Below, one piece after another: positions 8,334 to 17,000 of a stretch of DNA of 64,000 nt. The DNA comes from Comamonas thiooxydans. GTDB lineage: Bacteria; Pseudomonadota; Gammaproteobacteria; Burkholderiales; Burkholderiaceae_C. The stretch is taken from contig NZ_BBVD01000002.1 of the NCBI RefSeq assembly GCF_000964545.1, forward strand, positions 1 through 64,000, written 5' to 3'. The notes under the pieces were generated by a model. That model was not told where the DNA came from. It saw only the letters and a program-made list of their open reading frames with translations, and did not search any database. Within the stretch, counting starts at the first letter, position 1. Each line of letters opens with the position of its first letter. The position numbers were made by a program, and so were the translations under genes.

Positions 8334-9317
8334 TCAACCGAGCAGACGGGCAAAGGTCAGCAAGGCCAGCAGCAGCAGCCAGACCACGACCGAACGCCAG
8401 ACCAGCCCCACCACACTGCGCAAATGAGCCATTTCCGGCTCTCGCCCCGGAGTGACATCGCTGCCCGTCCACTGCGCATCGTCGCCCTCTTCGCCGTCAG
8501 CCGCATCGCGGCGGCGCAAGGCCTCACCCCCCAGGCGTACATTGATGGCACCCGCAGTGGCAGCCAGAATCACGCCATCATTGTCATTGGGAAAACGCTG
8601 GGCATAGACGCGCCAGTTGTCTATGGCCTCCTCAAAGCTGCCCACCATGGCAAAGGACAGCGCCGTCAGCCGCGCCGGCAGCCAATCGATCACATACCAG
8701 GCCTTGGCTGCGGCGGACTGCAAACGCTCGCTGGTCGGTGCCCGAAGACCTTCCGCCCCCTTGCGCGACCAGGCACGCGACAGATATTCAGCCATGCGGT
8801 AGAGAATGGCACCCAGCGGTCCCAGCCCCAGAGCCGAGAGAATTGAAAACCAGAACAGCACGCCAAACACATGACGGTGCGCTGCCAGCACCGAGTACTC
8901 GATGACATGGCGCACTATTTCGCTGCGTGGCACCTCGCTGGCATCGACCTGCTGCCAGTCGGCCAGGGCCTGACGGGCGGCAAATTCATCACCGGCATCG
9001 AGCGCATCGCGAATCCGCGTAAAGTGGTGGCTGAACTGGCGAAAACCCAGCGTGACATAGAGCACCGCGACATTCCACAGCATGGCTGCAGGCCAGCCTA
9101 TGAACTCCATCAGCGCCCAGAATATGCCCAACACGATAACGCTGGGCAGCAGCACGGCCATTGCCCAGGCAAGCCAGCCATGGAGAGGCTTGCCCGCATC
9201 AAAGTTGCTGCGCACGGTCACGGTCCAGGCGCGATAACCGGCCTGTACCAGATTGGATCGGGCCAGCGGGCGCGCCTGTTCCAGCAGCAGTGCGATCAGG
9301 ATGGCAAAAAAGCTCAT
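8334..9317 (-). CDS. CobD/CbiB-like integral membrane protein
   Basis: A 327-residue membrane protein opens with ILIALLLEQARPL, as in CobD/CbiB and AmpE-related proteins. It has about four to five hydrophobic stretches, including LLPSVIVLGIFWALMEFI and FGVLFWFSILSALGLGPLG. No cobalamin biosynthesis genes are nearby, so a role in adenosylcobinamide phosphate synthesis is doubtful; Burkholderiales keep such a gene outside cobalamin clusters. It is convergent with the transglycosylase gene and follows the Nudix gene on the same strand. Function beyond family membership is unknown. Confidence 0.72.
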   Translation of the reverse strand: MSFFAILIALLLEQARPLARSNLVQAGYRAWTVTVRSNFDAGKPLHGWLAWAMAVLLPSVIVLGIFWALMEFIGWPAAMLWNVAVLYVTLGFRQFSHHFTRIRDALDAGDEFAARQALADWQQVDASEVPRSEIVRHVIEYSVLAAHRHVFGVLFWFSILSALGLGPLGAILYRMAEYLSRAWSRKGAEGLRAPTSERLQSAAAKAWYVIDWLPARLTALSFAMVGSFEEAIDNWRVYAQRFPNDNDGVILAATAGAINVRLGGEALRRRDAADGEEGDDAQWTGSDVTPGREPEMAHLRSVVGLVWRSVVVWLLLLALLTFARLLG

Positions 9318-9364
9318 TGCTTCATCATAGCTGCGCTGTTTGTCGACTTGTTACAACTGCTGTC

Positions 9365-10063
9365 TCAAGCCGCCAAAAAACGGTAAAGATTGCGCAACAT
9401 GCCCGCTGTCGCGCCCCAGATATAGCGTTGCTGCTCACCATCCTGATAAGGCATGGCAAACCATTCGCGATCCACCCCCTGCCACAGCATGGCGTGACGC
9501 TCATGATGTGCGGGGTTGAGCAGATAGGACAGGGGAACCTCAAACAGGTCGGCCACCTCTCCCGGGTTGGGGAAGTAACTGGCCTGCGGATGGACCAGCG
9601 CCACCACAGGGGTGATGTGAAACGCCGTACCTGTCACGTAAATGGGCAAGCGACCCAGCACCTCGACATTCTTCGGAGCCAGTCCCACTTCCTCATGCGC
9701 CTCGCGCAATGCCGTGGCCTCGGCCGAAACATCCTGCGGGTCACGCTTACCGCCCGGAAAAGCCACCTGACCCGAGTGCGTGGACAGCCTGGCCGAGCGC
9801 ACGGTCAGCAACACGGTGGGCTGCTCGCGCATGACGATGGGCACGAGCACGGCCGCATCGGAAGGCTGCCTAGCCGTGATGCGCTTTTCCTGCATGGCCT
9901 CGGGCAGCCACTGCGGTGGCTGGGCAAAGCGCGTGCGCAGAGCCTGCGGCGTCTGTGCAGCCAGCGGCACAGCCGGCAGCTGGCTATCAATGCCCAGAAG
10001 GCGAGCCTTGCGCGGATCAACAATGCCCACCACGGGGAGCGAAGAATTATCAGATGCAGGCAT
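9365..10063 (-). CDS. Nudix CoA pyrophosphatase (NudL/YeaB-like)
   Basis: This 232-residue enzyme probably hydrolyses CoA or acyl-CoA to phosphopantetheine and 3-prime,5-prime-ADP. The Nudix box is clear: FPGGKRDPQD followed by ALREAHEEVGL. The added CoA-type signature follows the pattern of the UPF0035 branch (VAFPGGK directly before the box). The frame is open to 10129, but that start would lie inside the rplS terminator hairpin. I chose ATG 10063, which gives the usual family length, and ATG 10114 is possible. Neither has a clear ribosome-binding site. Confidence 0.85.
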   Translation of the reverse strand: MPASDNSSLPVVGIVDPRKARLLGIDSQLPAVPLAAQTPQALRTRFAQPPQWLPEAMQEKRITARQPSDAAVLVPIVMREQPTVLLTVRSARLSTHSGQVAFPGGKRDPQDVSAEATALREAHEEVGLAPKNVEVLGRLPIYVTGTAFHITPVVALVHPQASYFPNPGEVADLFEVPLSYLLNPAHHERHAMLWQGVDREWFAMPYQDGEQQRYIWGATAGMLRNLYRFLAA

Positions 10064-10114
10064 GTATGTGTTCGGCCAAACCCCAAAGCAAGAATCACGA
10101 ACCAAGGCAGACAT

Positions 10115-10149
10115 AAAAAAAGCCGCCACAGCGAACTGTAGCGGCTTTT
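10115..10149 (-). terminator. Intrinsic terminator of the rpsP-rimM-trmD-rplS operon
   Basis: A stem of about 14 bp (10118-10131 with 10136-10149) has one mismatch and a TTCG loop when read on the minus strand. It is followed by seven U residues and lies 25 bases beyond the rplS stop. Confidence 0.9.
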
Positions 10150-10173
10150 ACGGAATCACTTCCGATGCGTGTA

Positions 10174-10560
10174 TTACTCGGCTGCAGCAGCAGTCTTGTT
10201 AACACGCTGGGGCAGCTTTTCCTTGATACGAGCAGACTTGCCGCTACGCTCACGCAGGTAGTACAGCTTGGCACGGCGCACATCACCGCGACGCTTGACT
10301 TCGATCTTGGCGATCAGAGGAGAGTAGGTCTGGAACGTACGTTCCACGCCTTCACCGCTGGAGATCTTGCGCACTGTGAAGCCGCTGTTCAGGCCGCGAT
10401 TACGCTTGGCAATCACCACGCCTTCGTAAGCCTGCACGCGCTTACGGTTACCTTCCACCACGTTCACGCTCACGATGACGGTGTCACCGGGGGCGAATTC
10501 GGGGATGGTCTTGTTCAGGCGAGCGATTTCTTCTTGCTCGAGGGTCTGGATCAGATTCAT
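10174..10560 (-). CDS. rplS: 50S ribosomal protein L19
   Basis: L19 lies at the 30S-50S interface of the ribosome. The 128 residues begin MNLIQTLEQEEIARLNK and contain GDTVIVSVNVVEG and the block VQAYEGVVIAKR, all diagnostic. The frame continues upstream to 10746, but ATG 10560 gives the standard L19 N-terminus. It is the last gene of the rpsP operon, followed directly by a strong terminator. The roughly 14-residue Ala/Lys tail beyond the usual 115 residues is common in beta-proteobacteria. Confidence 0.98.
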   Translation of the reverse strand: MNLIQTLEQEEIARLNKTIPEFAPGDTVIVSVNVVEGNRKRVQAYEGVVIAKRNRGLNSGFTVRKISSGEGVERTFQTYSPLIAKIEVKRRGDVRRAKLYYLRERSGKSARIKEKLPQRVNKTAAAAE

Positions 10561-10699
10561 GATGTAGTCCACCTTGATCTTGTCCGCGCCAGAATTGGCA
10601 AGCGCCGGGATTGGCGCTATTGCTGCATTACAAGAACAGCCCGAAAGCTGTCCCGCTATTTCCTTGCAGCGGCCGGATAGAGGATCAAAGAACCTGCAA

Positions 10700-11479
10700 T
10701 TATAGCTTGGACGCTGTTTTTGCCAAAAAACCCTCATCCTTGGCATTGAGCAGCCCCTGTTCGCGGGCCTGCTCTATCAATTCGGGCCTGTGCTCGGCCG
10801 TAATGCGCAAGCGCTGATCGCGACGCCAGCGCTCGATATTGGAGTGATGGCCGGAGAGCAGCGCGGCTGGCACCTCCTGGTCATTCCAGACTTCTGGGCG
10901 AGTGTAGTGGGGGCAGTCCAGCAAACCGTCAAGCGCAGGATTGAAGCTGTCCTGCTGAAAGCTGCCTTCATCGTTAAGCACACCGGGCTGCAGACGCGCC
11001 AAAGAGTCCAGCAGCACCATGGCTGCCAGCTCACCGCCCGAAAGTACAAAGTCACCCAGACTCAGTTGATGAGTGACATTTCTATCAATAAAACGCTGGT
11101 CAATACCCTCATAGCGACCACAGAGCAGCACCGCCCCCCGGCTTTCGGCCCAATCGGCCACCACGGCATGCTTGAGGGTCGTACCTATGGGTGAGAACAA
11201 CACCACAGGAGCAGGCTCCGCCTGTTCCTGTGCATCGACTTCGGCGCGTGCCGAGCGAATCGCTTCGAGGCAGCGCTGCAGCGGCTCGGCCATCATCACC
11301 ATGCCGGGGCCTCCGCCAAATGGACGATCATCCACACGGCGGTAATTGCCTTCGGCCCAGTCACGCGGATTCCACAGATGCACTGCCACCTGGCCCGAGC
11401 TGTAGGCACGGCGCGTCACCCCGCTCTCGAGAAATGGAGCGAACAGCTCAGGAAACAGCGTAATAATGTCGAAACGCAT
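10700..11479 (-). CDS. trmD: tRNA (guanine-N1)-methyltransferase
   Basis: TrmD adds the m1G37 methyl group next to the anticodon and prevents frameshifting. The 259-residue SPOUT-fold protein shows the N-terminal MRFDIITLFPELF, the knot segment LLCGRYEGIDQRF and the loop SLGDFVLSGGELAA, all hallmarks of the SAM-binding trefoil knot. It lies between rimM (42 bases upstream) and rplS (139 bases downstream), the conserved bacterial order. Confidence 0.98.
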   Translation of the reverse strand: MRFDIITLFPELFAPFLESGVTRRAYSSGQVAVHLWNPRDWAEGNYRRVDDRPFGGGPGMVMMAEPLQRCLEAIRSARAEVDAQEQAEPAPVVLFSPIGTTLKHAVVADWAESRGAVLLCGRYEGIDQRFIDRNVTHQLSLGDFVLSGGELAAMVLLDSLARLQPGVLNDEGSFQQDSFNPALDGLLDCPHYTRPEVWNDQEVPAALLSGHHSNIERWRRDQRLRITAEHRPELIEQAREQGLLNAKDEGFLAKTASKL

Positions 11480-11521
11480 TGATATAAAAGCGATTTAAGC
11501 TACAAAAAAAAGCATTCCAGT

Positions 11522-12091
11522 TCAATAATCGGGCTGCCAGTCGGCCACGATCTTCTTGCCGGCCAGATCCACCGAATCCACATAGGCATCGACAAAGGGT
11601 ATCAGACGCTCCTGCTCCTTGCCGTCCTGTTCATAGCCCAGCACCAGAACAGTCTGCGGGCCGGTGGCCATCAAGTCCTTGACCACCCCCAGGGTCACAC
11701 CTTCGCGGTTGACCACGTTCAGCCCCATCAGATCCACCCAGTAGAACTCACCATCCTCGGTCTTGGGGAAATGCTCGCGCGCCACAAAGACGCGGGCACC
11801 GCGCAGAGCCTCGGCGGCGTTGCGGTCGGCGACTTCAAGCGAGGTTGCCACGATGGTGTCGGCATGGAAGCGGGCCTGCTTGACGGGCAGCACCACGGTA
11901 CCCGTGAAATGCTTGGCACCTTTCTCGGCAGGCTGCAAAAACCAGTCCTTGGCGGCAAACAGGGCCTCTGGGGCGCTGCTGAAGGCATGCACCTTGAACC
12001 AGCCCTTGATTCCCCAGGCATCGGCAATGCGACCGACTTCAATGGCATCAGCAGGCAAGCTCGTGGCTTGAAGAACAGGCATGTGGCTCAT
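11522..12091 (-). CDS. rimM: 16S rRNA-processing protein RimM
   Basis: RimM binds ribosomal protein S19 and assists maturation of the 30S head. The 189 residues contain the N-terminal PRC-like segment VGRIADAWGIKGWFKV and the C-terminal PRC barrel with DLMGLNVVNREG and IPFVDAYVDSVDL, as expected. A second Met three codons in could also be the start. A terminator-like hairpin separates it from rpsP (see 12121-12160), so it may be expressed below rpsP or from a separate promoter. Confidence 0.96.
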   Translation of the reverse strand: MSHMPVLQATSLPADAIEVGRIADAWGIKGWFKVHAFSSAPEALFAAKDWFLQPAEKGAKHFTGTVVLPVKQARFHADTIVATSLEVADRNAAEALRGARVFVAREHFPKTEDGEFYWVDLMGLNVVNREGVTLGVVKDLMATGPQTVLVLGYEQDGKEQERLIPFVDAYVDSVDLAGKKIVADWQPDY

Positions 12092-12120
12092 GGGATCAGC
12101 AGAAAATGCAGAATTTCAAT

Positions 12121-12160
12121 AAAAAACGGGTCCCGTCAGGCAAGCCAACGGAACCCGCTT
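12121..12160 (-). terminator. Terminator or attenuator between rpsP and rimM
   Basis: Read on the minus strand, CGGGTTCCGT and ACGGGACCCG form a 10-bp stem with one mismatch, a loop of 11 bases that can fold further, and a run of six U after it. It lies about 30 bases beyond the rpsP stop inside an operon normally read as one unit. It probably reduces downstream transcription relative to rpsP. Confidence 0.75.
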
Positions 12161-12192
12161 TGGTAAAGGTGCCTAGAGAGCGACCGCCTAAA

Positions 12193-12447
12193 TTAGGCAG
12201 CAACCTTCTTTGCAGCTTCCTTGATCAGGCGTTCAGCCGTATCGGAAGTTTGAGCACCAACGCTCTTCCAGTAGTTCACGCGGTCCAGAGCCAGACGCAG
12301 GCCTTCTTCGGCGCCACGAGCGCTAGGGTTGTAGAAACCCAGACGTTCGATGAAAGCACCGTCGCGACGCACGCGCTTGTCAGCTGCAACGATGTTGTAG
12401 AAAGGACGAGCCTTAGAGCCGCCGCGGGAGAGACGAATAACAACCAT
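12193..12447 (-). CDS. rpsP: 30S ribosomal protein S16
   Basis: S16 is a small-subunit assembly protein. The 84 residues begin MVVIRLSRGGSKARPFYNIV and contain ADKRVRRDGAFIERLGFYNP, both diagnostic. A Shine-Dalgarno sequence GAAGGAAA precedes ATG 12447. It is the first gene of the rpsP-rimM-trmD-rplS operon, with a promoter recognisable about 130 bases upstream. Confidence 0.98.
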   Translation of the reverse strand: MVVIRLSRGGSKARPFYNIVAADKRVRRDGAFIERLGFYNPSARGAEEGLRLALDRVNYWKSVGAQTSDTAERLIKEAAKKVAA

Positions 12448-12570
12448 GATGTTTCCTTCGGGTGGTTACAGCCAGTGCCATCAAAAATTTGACCAGCTGC
12501 GCAGGTTTTCTTACAGCGTTTGAGACACGCGACATGACCACCCGGCCAGCGACACGCCGTAAAACCGGAA

Positions 12571-12599
12571 ATTATATCGAGTTCTGTCAAATCTGCCTA
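12571..12599 (-). promoter_or_regulatory. rpsP: Candidate sigma-70 promoter of the rpsP operon
   Basis: On the minus strand TAGGCA (12594-12599) and a perfect TATAAT (12571-12576) are separated by 17 bp. Transcription would start near 12564, giving a leader of about 115 bases before rpsP. A TTGACA also lies 8 bp from the -10, too close to be its partner. Confidence 0.65.
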
Positions 12600-12729
12600 T
12601 AGCAGCGGCAAATGAGCATAGTCGGCACAGAGGACTTCCTGAAAATGAAGCGCAATTGCCCTGAGCCCCGTAATTGACGCGAAGGGAATAATGGACGGGT
12701 TCTTTCGTTTTCTGCCCGCGCATCAGACC

Positions 12730-13215
12730 ATGAACCAACTTGTTCCCGCCACCACCCCGGCCCCTCGCCCCAAAAACAAGACGATTGCCTCCTGGCTGGC
12801 CTTGATCGGCGGACCGCTGGGGCTGCATCGCTTCTACCTGCACGGCCTTGGGGACTGGCTGGGCTGGCTGTTGCCCATTCCCACTGCACTTGGCATCTAC
12901 GGCATCGAGCGCGTGCAGCAGTTGGGGCAGGACGACAGGCTGAGCTGGCTGCTGATCCCCCTGCTCGGCTTCACGATAGCAGGCTGCGCCCTGCGCGCCA
13001 TCCTTTACGGCCTGATGGAGCAAGGAAACTGGAACCGGCTCTTTAATCCATGGATGGATGCCGACGCGCCTGCAGGGCGCACCCAATGGACCACGATTTT
13101 TGCCGTAAGCCTGTCCCTGATGCTGGGTGCCACCGTGCTGATGGCCAGCATCGCCTACAGCTTCCAGCACTACTTTGAATATCAGGTCGAAGAGGCGCGC
13201 AAGATTTCACAGTAG
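12730..13215 (+). CDS. TM2/NINE domain membrane protein of unknown function
   Basis: The 161-residue protein has the TM2-domain pattern ASWLALIGGPLGLHRFYLHG followed by further hydrophobic segments (LGWLLPIPTALGIYGI, LLIPLLGFTIAGCALRAI, FAVSLSLMLGATVLMASIA), so about four membrane spans. The family is widespread with no firm function. ATG 12691 in the same frame has a GAAGGGA only 4 bases in front and would add 13 residues; I prefer 12730 because it starts the conserved part. It is divergent from rpsP and has its own terminator. Confidence 0.78.
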   Translation: MNQLVPATTPAPRPKNKTIASWLALIGGPLGLHRFYLHGLGDWLGWLLPIPTALGIYGIERVQQLGQDDRLSWLLIPLLGFTIAGCALRAILYGLMEQGNWNRLFNPWMDADAPAGRTQWTTIFAVSLSLMLGATVLMASIAYSFQHYFEYQVEEARKISQ

Positions 13216-13252
13216 CTGCAGCTCTCCGAACCAGGGGCTCTCACCCACTCCG

Positions 13253-13278
13253 AAGCGGCTTCGGCCTCGCCGCTTTTG
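13253..13278 (+). terminator. Intrinsic terminator after the TM2 protein gene
   Basis: AAGCGGC (13253-13259) pairs with GCCGCTT (13269-13275) and TTTT follows, about 40 bases after the stop. Confidence 0.6.
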
Positions 13279-13433
13279 TAAGCAAAAGTCTAATTTTTCA
13301 CCTACTGGGCGCAAAGCAGCGCCTGCCGATTCCACAGAACTCACAATGCCCAACTGACGAACTTCTTGCAAAGACTGCATCCAAGCAGTTTTCGCACTAC
13401 GACGGCTTTGCTGCACCAGTCCGAAGAGGTCTT

Positions 13434-15215
13434 ATGTCTGCAACCAACGAAAAGTCTGCCAGATCCGAAGTGCATGGGCAAAATGCCTTTCCAGCTGCCA
13501 CCAGCCTGGTGGGTGTGTACGGAGAACAGCTTTTCCGCATTCTTGAACAAACCAGCAGCGGCTATGTGTTGCTGGATGCTCAGAACCGGGCACAACGCTG
13601 GAATGATGGTTATCTGCAGATATTCCCCTGGCTGGCTTCCGCCCTCAAAGTAGGCATACCCCTGCAAGCCGCTCTGCAAGCCGCCGCAACAGCAGCCCCG
13701 GACAACGCTGCACCAGCCCTGAACCATATCGCCGAAAGTCATCAAGCCCTGATTGCGCGCCAGCAAGCCAATGCCCAGTTTCAGCTGCCCAATGGACGCA
13801 AGCTCAATCTGTCGGCTCACGCTCTATCGGCCAATTACACGGTGCTCGCCTGCAAGGAACTGCTGCCTCATGGCAACGAGGCAGAAAGCCTTTCCTTCTT
13901 CGATGTGCTGACCAATCTGCCCAACCGGCGCCTGCTGCTGGACAGGCTCTCCCAGGCCATGATCCAGTCCGAGCGCACGGGCTGGCGCGGTGCATTGCTG
14001 ACCATAGACATGGAGCCGGTGGCGGGCCCGACCGCCAGCACGGGAGACAGCCAGTCCTGCCTGGCTCCGCACATCGCACAGCGCCTGCTCGGCTGCGTAC
14101 GCTCCTGCGATACCGTAGCCAGACTGGATGCCGCGCACTTCGTCATCATAGTCTCGGATCTGTCCCCGGATATCGAAATGACCACGGTGCTGGTGGAACG
14201 TCTTGGAGAGCGTCTGCAGGAAAGCCTGAACGGCAGCTACCAGCTCGGCCACAAAAGCGTGATGCTGGAGGCCAATATAGGCGCCACCCTGTTCGGCCCG
14301 CACTCCCGCTCCGCCACCGAGTTGCTGCAGCAGGCAGAGGTCGCCATGTACCGTCTGCGCGATGAAGAGGCTCGCGGCCTGCACTTCTTCAGCCCCGAGC
14401 AGCAGGTTCCGGCCAACGACCGCAGCCGCCTGGAGCAGGATCTGCGGGAAGCCCTGCGCCTCGGCCAGTTCGAGCTGCATTACCAGGCCCAGTATTCCGC
14501 CAGCGGCGAAGTCAACGGCTTGGAGGCCCTGCTGCGCTGGCGTCATCCCAGGCGAGGTCTGGTACCCCCGAGCATCTTCCTGTCCGTGGCAGAGGAGACC
14601 GACATCATCGTTGCGCTTGGCCGCTGGAGCATTCAAGCCGCCTGTGAACAATTGGCCAGATGGAAAGCCGAGCCACAACTGGACAGGCTGCCCATCTGCG
14701 TCAACATCAGCGCCAAACAGCTTCGGCAAGCGGACCTGGCCGAGCAAGTGCAGAGCATTCTCAGCCAGACAGGGGCCGATCCTGCATTGCTGCTGTTGGA
14801 ACTTTCCGCCCAGACCCTGAGTCCTCTGGATGCGGATAGCGCGAGCAGCCTCAAGCGCATCGGCGCCATGGGTGTGCGGCTGTCACTCGACGATTTTGGT
14901 GGCAGCTCCAATATGCAGGAAGCGCTGCAGCAGCTCCCCCTGAACCAGCTCAAGCTCTCGCATTCCCTGGTGCAGCGCCTGGGCCCCAACAATGCCGCCG
15001 AGGCCGCCGTACAGGCAGCCATCGCGCTGGCTGCCCGCCATCAGATGACGATCGTCGGCGCAGGGGTGGAGACCCTGGAGCAGCGAGCCCTGCTGGCGCA
15101 GCATGGCTGCGAGCATTTCATGGGCTATCTGCTCAGCCCCCCAACTCCGGTCAGCCAGCTCAAATCCCTGATGCAGCGGCAGGCAATGCTCGGTCTGCAG
15201 GAGGCTGCAGCTTGA
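13434..15215 (+). CDS. PAS-GGDEF-EAL protein with both catalytic domains degenerate
   Basis: The 593 residues divide into a PAS-like N-terminus (about 25-135, GYVLLDAQNRAQRWNDGYLQ), a GGDEF-fold domain (about 145-310, starting FFDVLTNLPNRRLLLDRL) and an EAL-fold domain (about 330-580). The GGDEF signature is replaced by LDAAHF (about 230-235), so cyclase activity is not expected. In the EAL domain the entry motif GLEALLRW and NISAKQL are kept and DDFG is present. The later metal-ligand Asp of the KID-type motif is Ser (LKLSHSL), and the Glu of EGVET is Ala (VGAGVET, about 541-547). I infer a c-di-GMP receptor or signalling adaptor rather than an enzyme. It has no membrane segments and is transcribed alone with its own terminator. 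Confidence 0.85.
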   Translation: MSATNEKSARSEVHGQNAFPAATSLVGVYGEQLFRILEQTSSGYVLLDAQNRAQRWNDGYLQIFPWLASALKVGIPLQAALQAAATAAPDNAAPALNHIAESHQALIARQQANAQFQLPNGRKLNLSAHALSANYTVLACKELLPHGNEAESLSFFDVLTNLPNRRLLLDRLSQAMIQSERTGWRGALLTIDMEPVAGPTASTGDSQSCLAPHIAQRLLGCVRSCDTVARLDAAHFVIIVSDLSPDIEMTTVLVERLGERLQESLNGSYQLGHKSVMLEANIGATLFGPHSRSATELLQQAEVAMYRLRDEEARGLHFFSPEQQVPANDRSRLEQDLREALRLGQFELHYQAQYSASGEVNGLEALLRWRHPRRGLVPPSIFLSVAEETDIIVALGRWSIQAACEQLARWKAEPQLDRLPICVNISAKQLRQADLAEQVQSILSQTGADPALLLLELSAQTLSPLDADSASSLKRIGAMGVRLSLDDFGGSSNMQEALQQLPLNQLKLSHSLVQRLGPNNAAEAAVQAAIALAARHQMTIVGAGVETLEQRALLAQHGCEHFMGYLLSPPTPVSQLKSLMQRQAMLGLQEAAA

Positions 15216-15234
15216 CCTCCATGTTTCAGCCATG

Positions 15235-15265
15235 AAAAAAGGCTTCGCAACGCGAAGCCTTTTTT
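15235..15265. terminator. Bidirectional terminator between GGDEF/EAL gene and pit
   Basis: Six A, an 8-bp GC-rich perfect stem (15241-15248 with 15252-15259) with an AAC loop, then six T. It lies between convergent genes and fits both. Confidence 0.92.
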
Positions 15266-15322
15266 CCATTAAGCCCTTTGATCGACAAGCAGTTACAGCT
15301 ATCAATCAAGGAGTGCACAAAC

Positions 15323-16333
15323 TCAATACAGTTGCAGGCTAACCCAGTAGGCAATGGATGCCACAAAGGCGCTGGCCGGAATCGTCAGAATCCATGCCCA
15401 GACGATATTGCCTGCAACGCCCCAGCGCACGGCACTCGCGCGCTGCGTGGAACCCACGCCCACGATGGCACCGGTAATGGTGTGCGTGGTCGAGACAGGA
15501 ACGCCCAAGAAGGTGGCAAAGAACAGAGTCAGAGCACCACCGGATTCGGCACAGAAGCCACCGACAGGTTTGAGCTTGGTGATCTTCTGGCCCATGGTCT
15601 TGACGATGCGCCAGCCGCCAAACATGGTACCCAGGCCGATGGCCAGGTAGCAGCTGACGATGGTCCACATGGGAGGCTCGGCATCACCGGCATTGGCATA
15701 GCCCGTGGCAATCAGCAGCAACCAGATGATACCGATGGTCTTTTGCGCATCGTTGCCGCCGTGACCCAGGCTGTAGGCACCGGCAGAAACCAATTGCAGA
15801 CGGCGGAACCACTTGTCCACGCGATTGGGACTGGCACGACGGAAAATCCAGGCCACCAGAACCATCATCAGCGAGCCCAGCAGAAAGCCCAGCACGGGAG
15901 AGACGAAGATGAAGGCCACAGTCTTCCAGATGCCGCTGGCGATCAGCGCACCTGCACCGGCCTTGGCAATCACCGCACCCACGATACCGCCAATCAGGGC
16001 ATGCGAGGAGCTGCTGGGAATGCCGTAGATCCAGGTGATGACGTTCCAGGTGATGGCACCCACCAGAGCGCCGAACACGACATGGGTGTCAACAATGCCC
16101 GGCTGAACAATACCCTTGCCCACGGTTGCCGCCACACTGAGGTGGAAGACAAAAACCGCGACAACGTTGAAGAACGCGGCAAATGCCACGGCCTGAGTAG
16201 GCTTGAGAACCCCCGTGGAAACCACGGTGGCAATCGAATTGGCAGCGTCGTGAAAGCCGTTCATGAAATCGAACAGCAAGGCGAGCACCACCAGCAAAAT
16301 CACAACCCAGAGGGCTGCCTGTACCGGCTCCAT
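15323..16333 (-). CDS. pit: Low-affinity inorganic phosphate transporter, Pit family
   Basis: This 336-residue proton-coupled phosphate or metal-phosphate permease has about 10 membrane segments. The family repeat is visible twice: DFMNGFHDAANSIATVVSTG near the N-terminus and SLGHGGNDAQKTIGIIWLLL in the middle, both with the conserved Gly-x-Asn/His-Asp-Ala core. It lies 19 bases after a DUF47 gene on the same strand, the usual pair. Length is shorter than E. coli PitA (about 500) but normal for the DUF47-linked form. Confidence 0.95.
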   Translation of the reverse strand: MEPVQAALWVVILLVVLALLFDFMNGFHDAANSIATVVSTGVLKPTQAVAFAAFFNVVAVFVFHLSVAATVGKGIVQPGIVDTHVVFGALVGAITWNVITWIYGIPSSSSHALIGGIVGAVIAKAGAGALIASGIWKTVAFIFVSPVLGFLLGSLMMVLVAWIFRRASPNRVDKWFRRLQLVSAGAYSLGHGGNDAQKTIGIIWLLLIATGYANAGDAEPPMWTIVSCYLAIGLGTMFGGWRIVKTMGQKITKLKPVGGFCAESGGALTLFFATFLGVPVSTTHTITGAIVGVGSTQRASAVRWGVAGNIVWAWILTIPASAFVASIAYWVSLQLY

Positions 16334-16352
16334 GATCGGGCTCCAGCGAGAA

Positions 16353-17000
16353 TCAGGAATTCTCGAGGACGATGCCCTCGATCAGGTTCGCCACGTCTTC
16401 GCAGCGGTCCGTGATGGTTTCCAGCAGCTCATAGATGGCCTTGAGCTTGATCACCTCACGCACATCGGGCTCTTCACGGAACAGCTTGCTCATGGCCGCG
16501 CGCATCACGCGGTCGGCATCGCCTTCCAGGCGGTCGATCTCGTCGCAGGTCTTGCTCGCGGCATCCACAATCGTGGGATCCGAGAGACGGTCCAGCAGCT
16601 TGACGGCATCACGCAGACGCTCACAGCAACGCACGCACAGATCGGTCAGACGTGTGATTTCGTCTGTCATGTGACGCACGTCATACAGGGCCATGGTCTC
16701 AGCCGAGTCCTGAATCAGGTCGGCCACGTCGTCCATGGTGTTGATCAGCGAGTGGATATGCTCGCGATCCAGGGGCGTGATGAAGGTCTTGTGCAGCAGC
16801 TTGGTGACATCATGGGTCACACGGTCGGCTGCGCGCTCGGCGTTGTCCACATCGGCGTTGTATTTTTCGCGCAGATGGGGATCGTTGTAATTTGCAACGA
16901 GTTGCGAGAAGGCATGAGCTGCTTCAACGATGCGGTCCGCATGTTGATTGAACATCTCGAAAAAATTGCCTTCGCGCGGCAATAGCTTGCCAAACAGCAT
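16353..17000 (-). CDS. DUF47 family PhoU-like Pit accessory protein
   Basis: The 215-residue all-helical cytoplasmic protein (start MLFGKLLPREGNFFEMFNQH) belongs to the PhoU-like DUF47 family. Conserved acidic helices are visible, for example DNAERAADRVTHDV and DEIDRLEGDADRVMRAAM. Members usually sit in front of Pit and are thought to regulate it, and here pit follows after 19 bases. A good AAGGAGC precedes ATG 17000. Confidence 0.93.
   Translation of the reverse strand: MLFGKLLPREGNFFEMFNQHADRIVEAAHAFSQLVANYNDPHLREKYNADVDNAERAADRVTHDVTKLLHKTFITPLDREHIHSLINTMDDVADLIQDSAETMALYDVRHMTDEITRLTDLCVRCCERLRDAVKLLDRLSDPTIVDAASKTCDEIDRLEGDADRVMRAAMSKLFREEPDVREVIKLKAIYELLETITDRCEDVANLIEGIVLENS

Noticed and set aside
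8334..9317. True cobalamin synthesis role for the CobD-like protein
   Set aside because: No cob or cbi genes in the neighbourhood; the family occurs widely outside cobalamin loci.
12571..12590. TTGACA as -35 of the rpsP promoter
   Set aside because: It is only 8 bp from the TATAAT, far too close. TAGGCA at 17 bp is the better partner.
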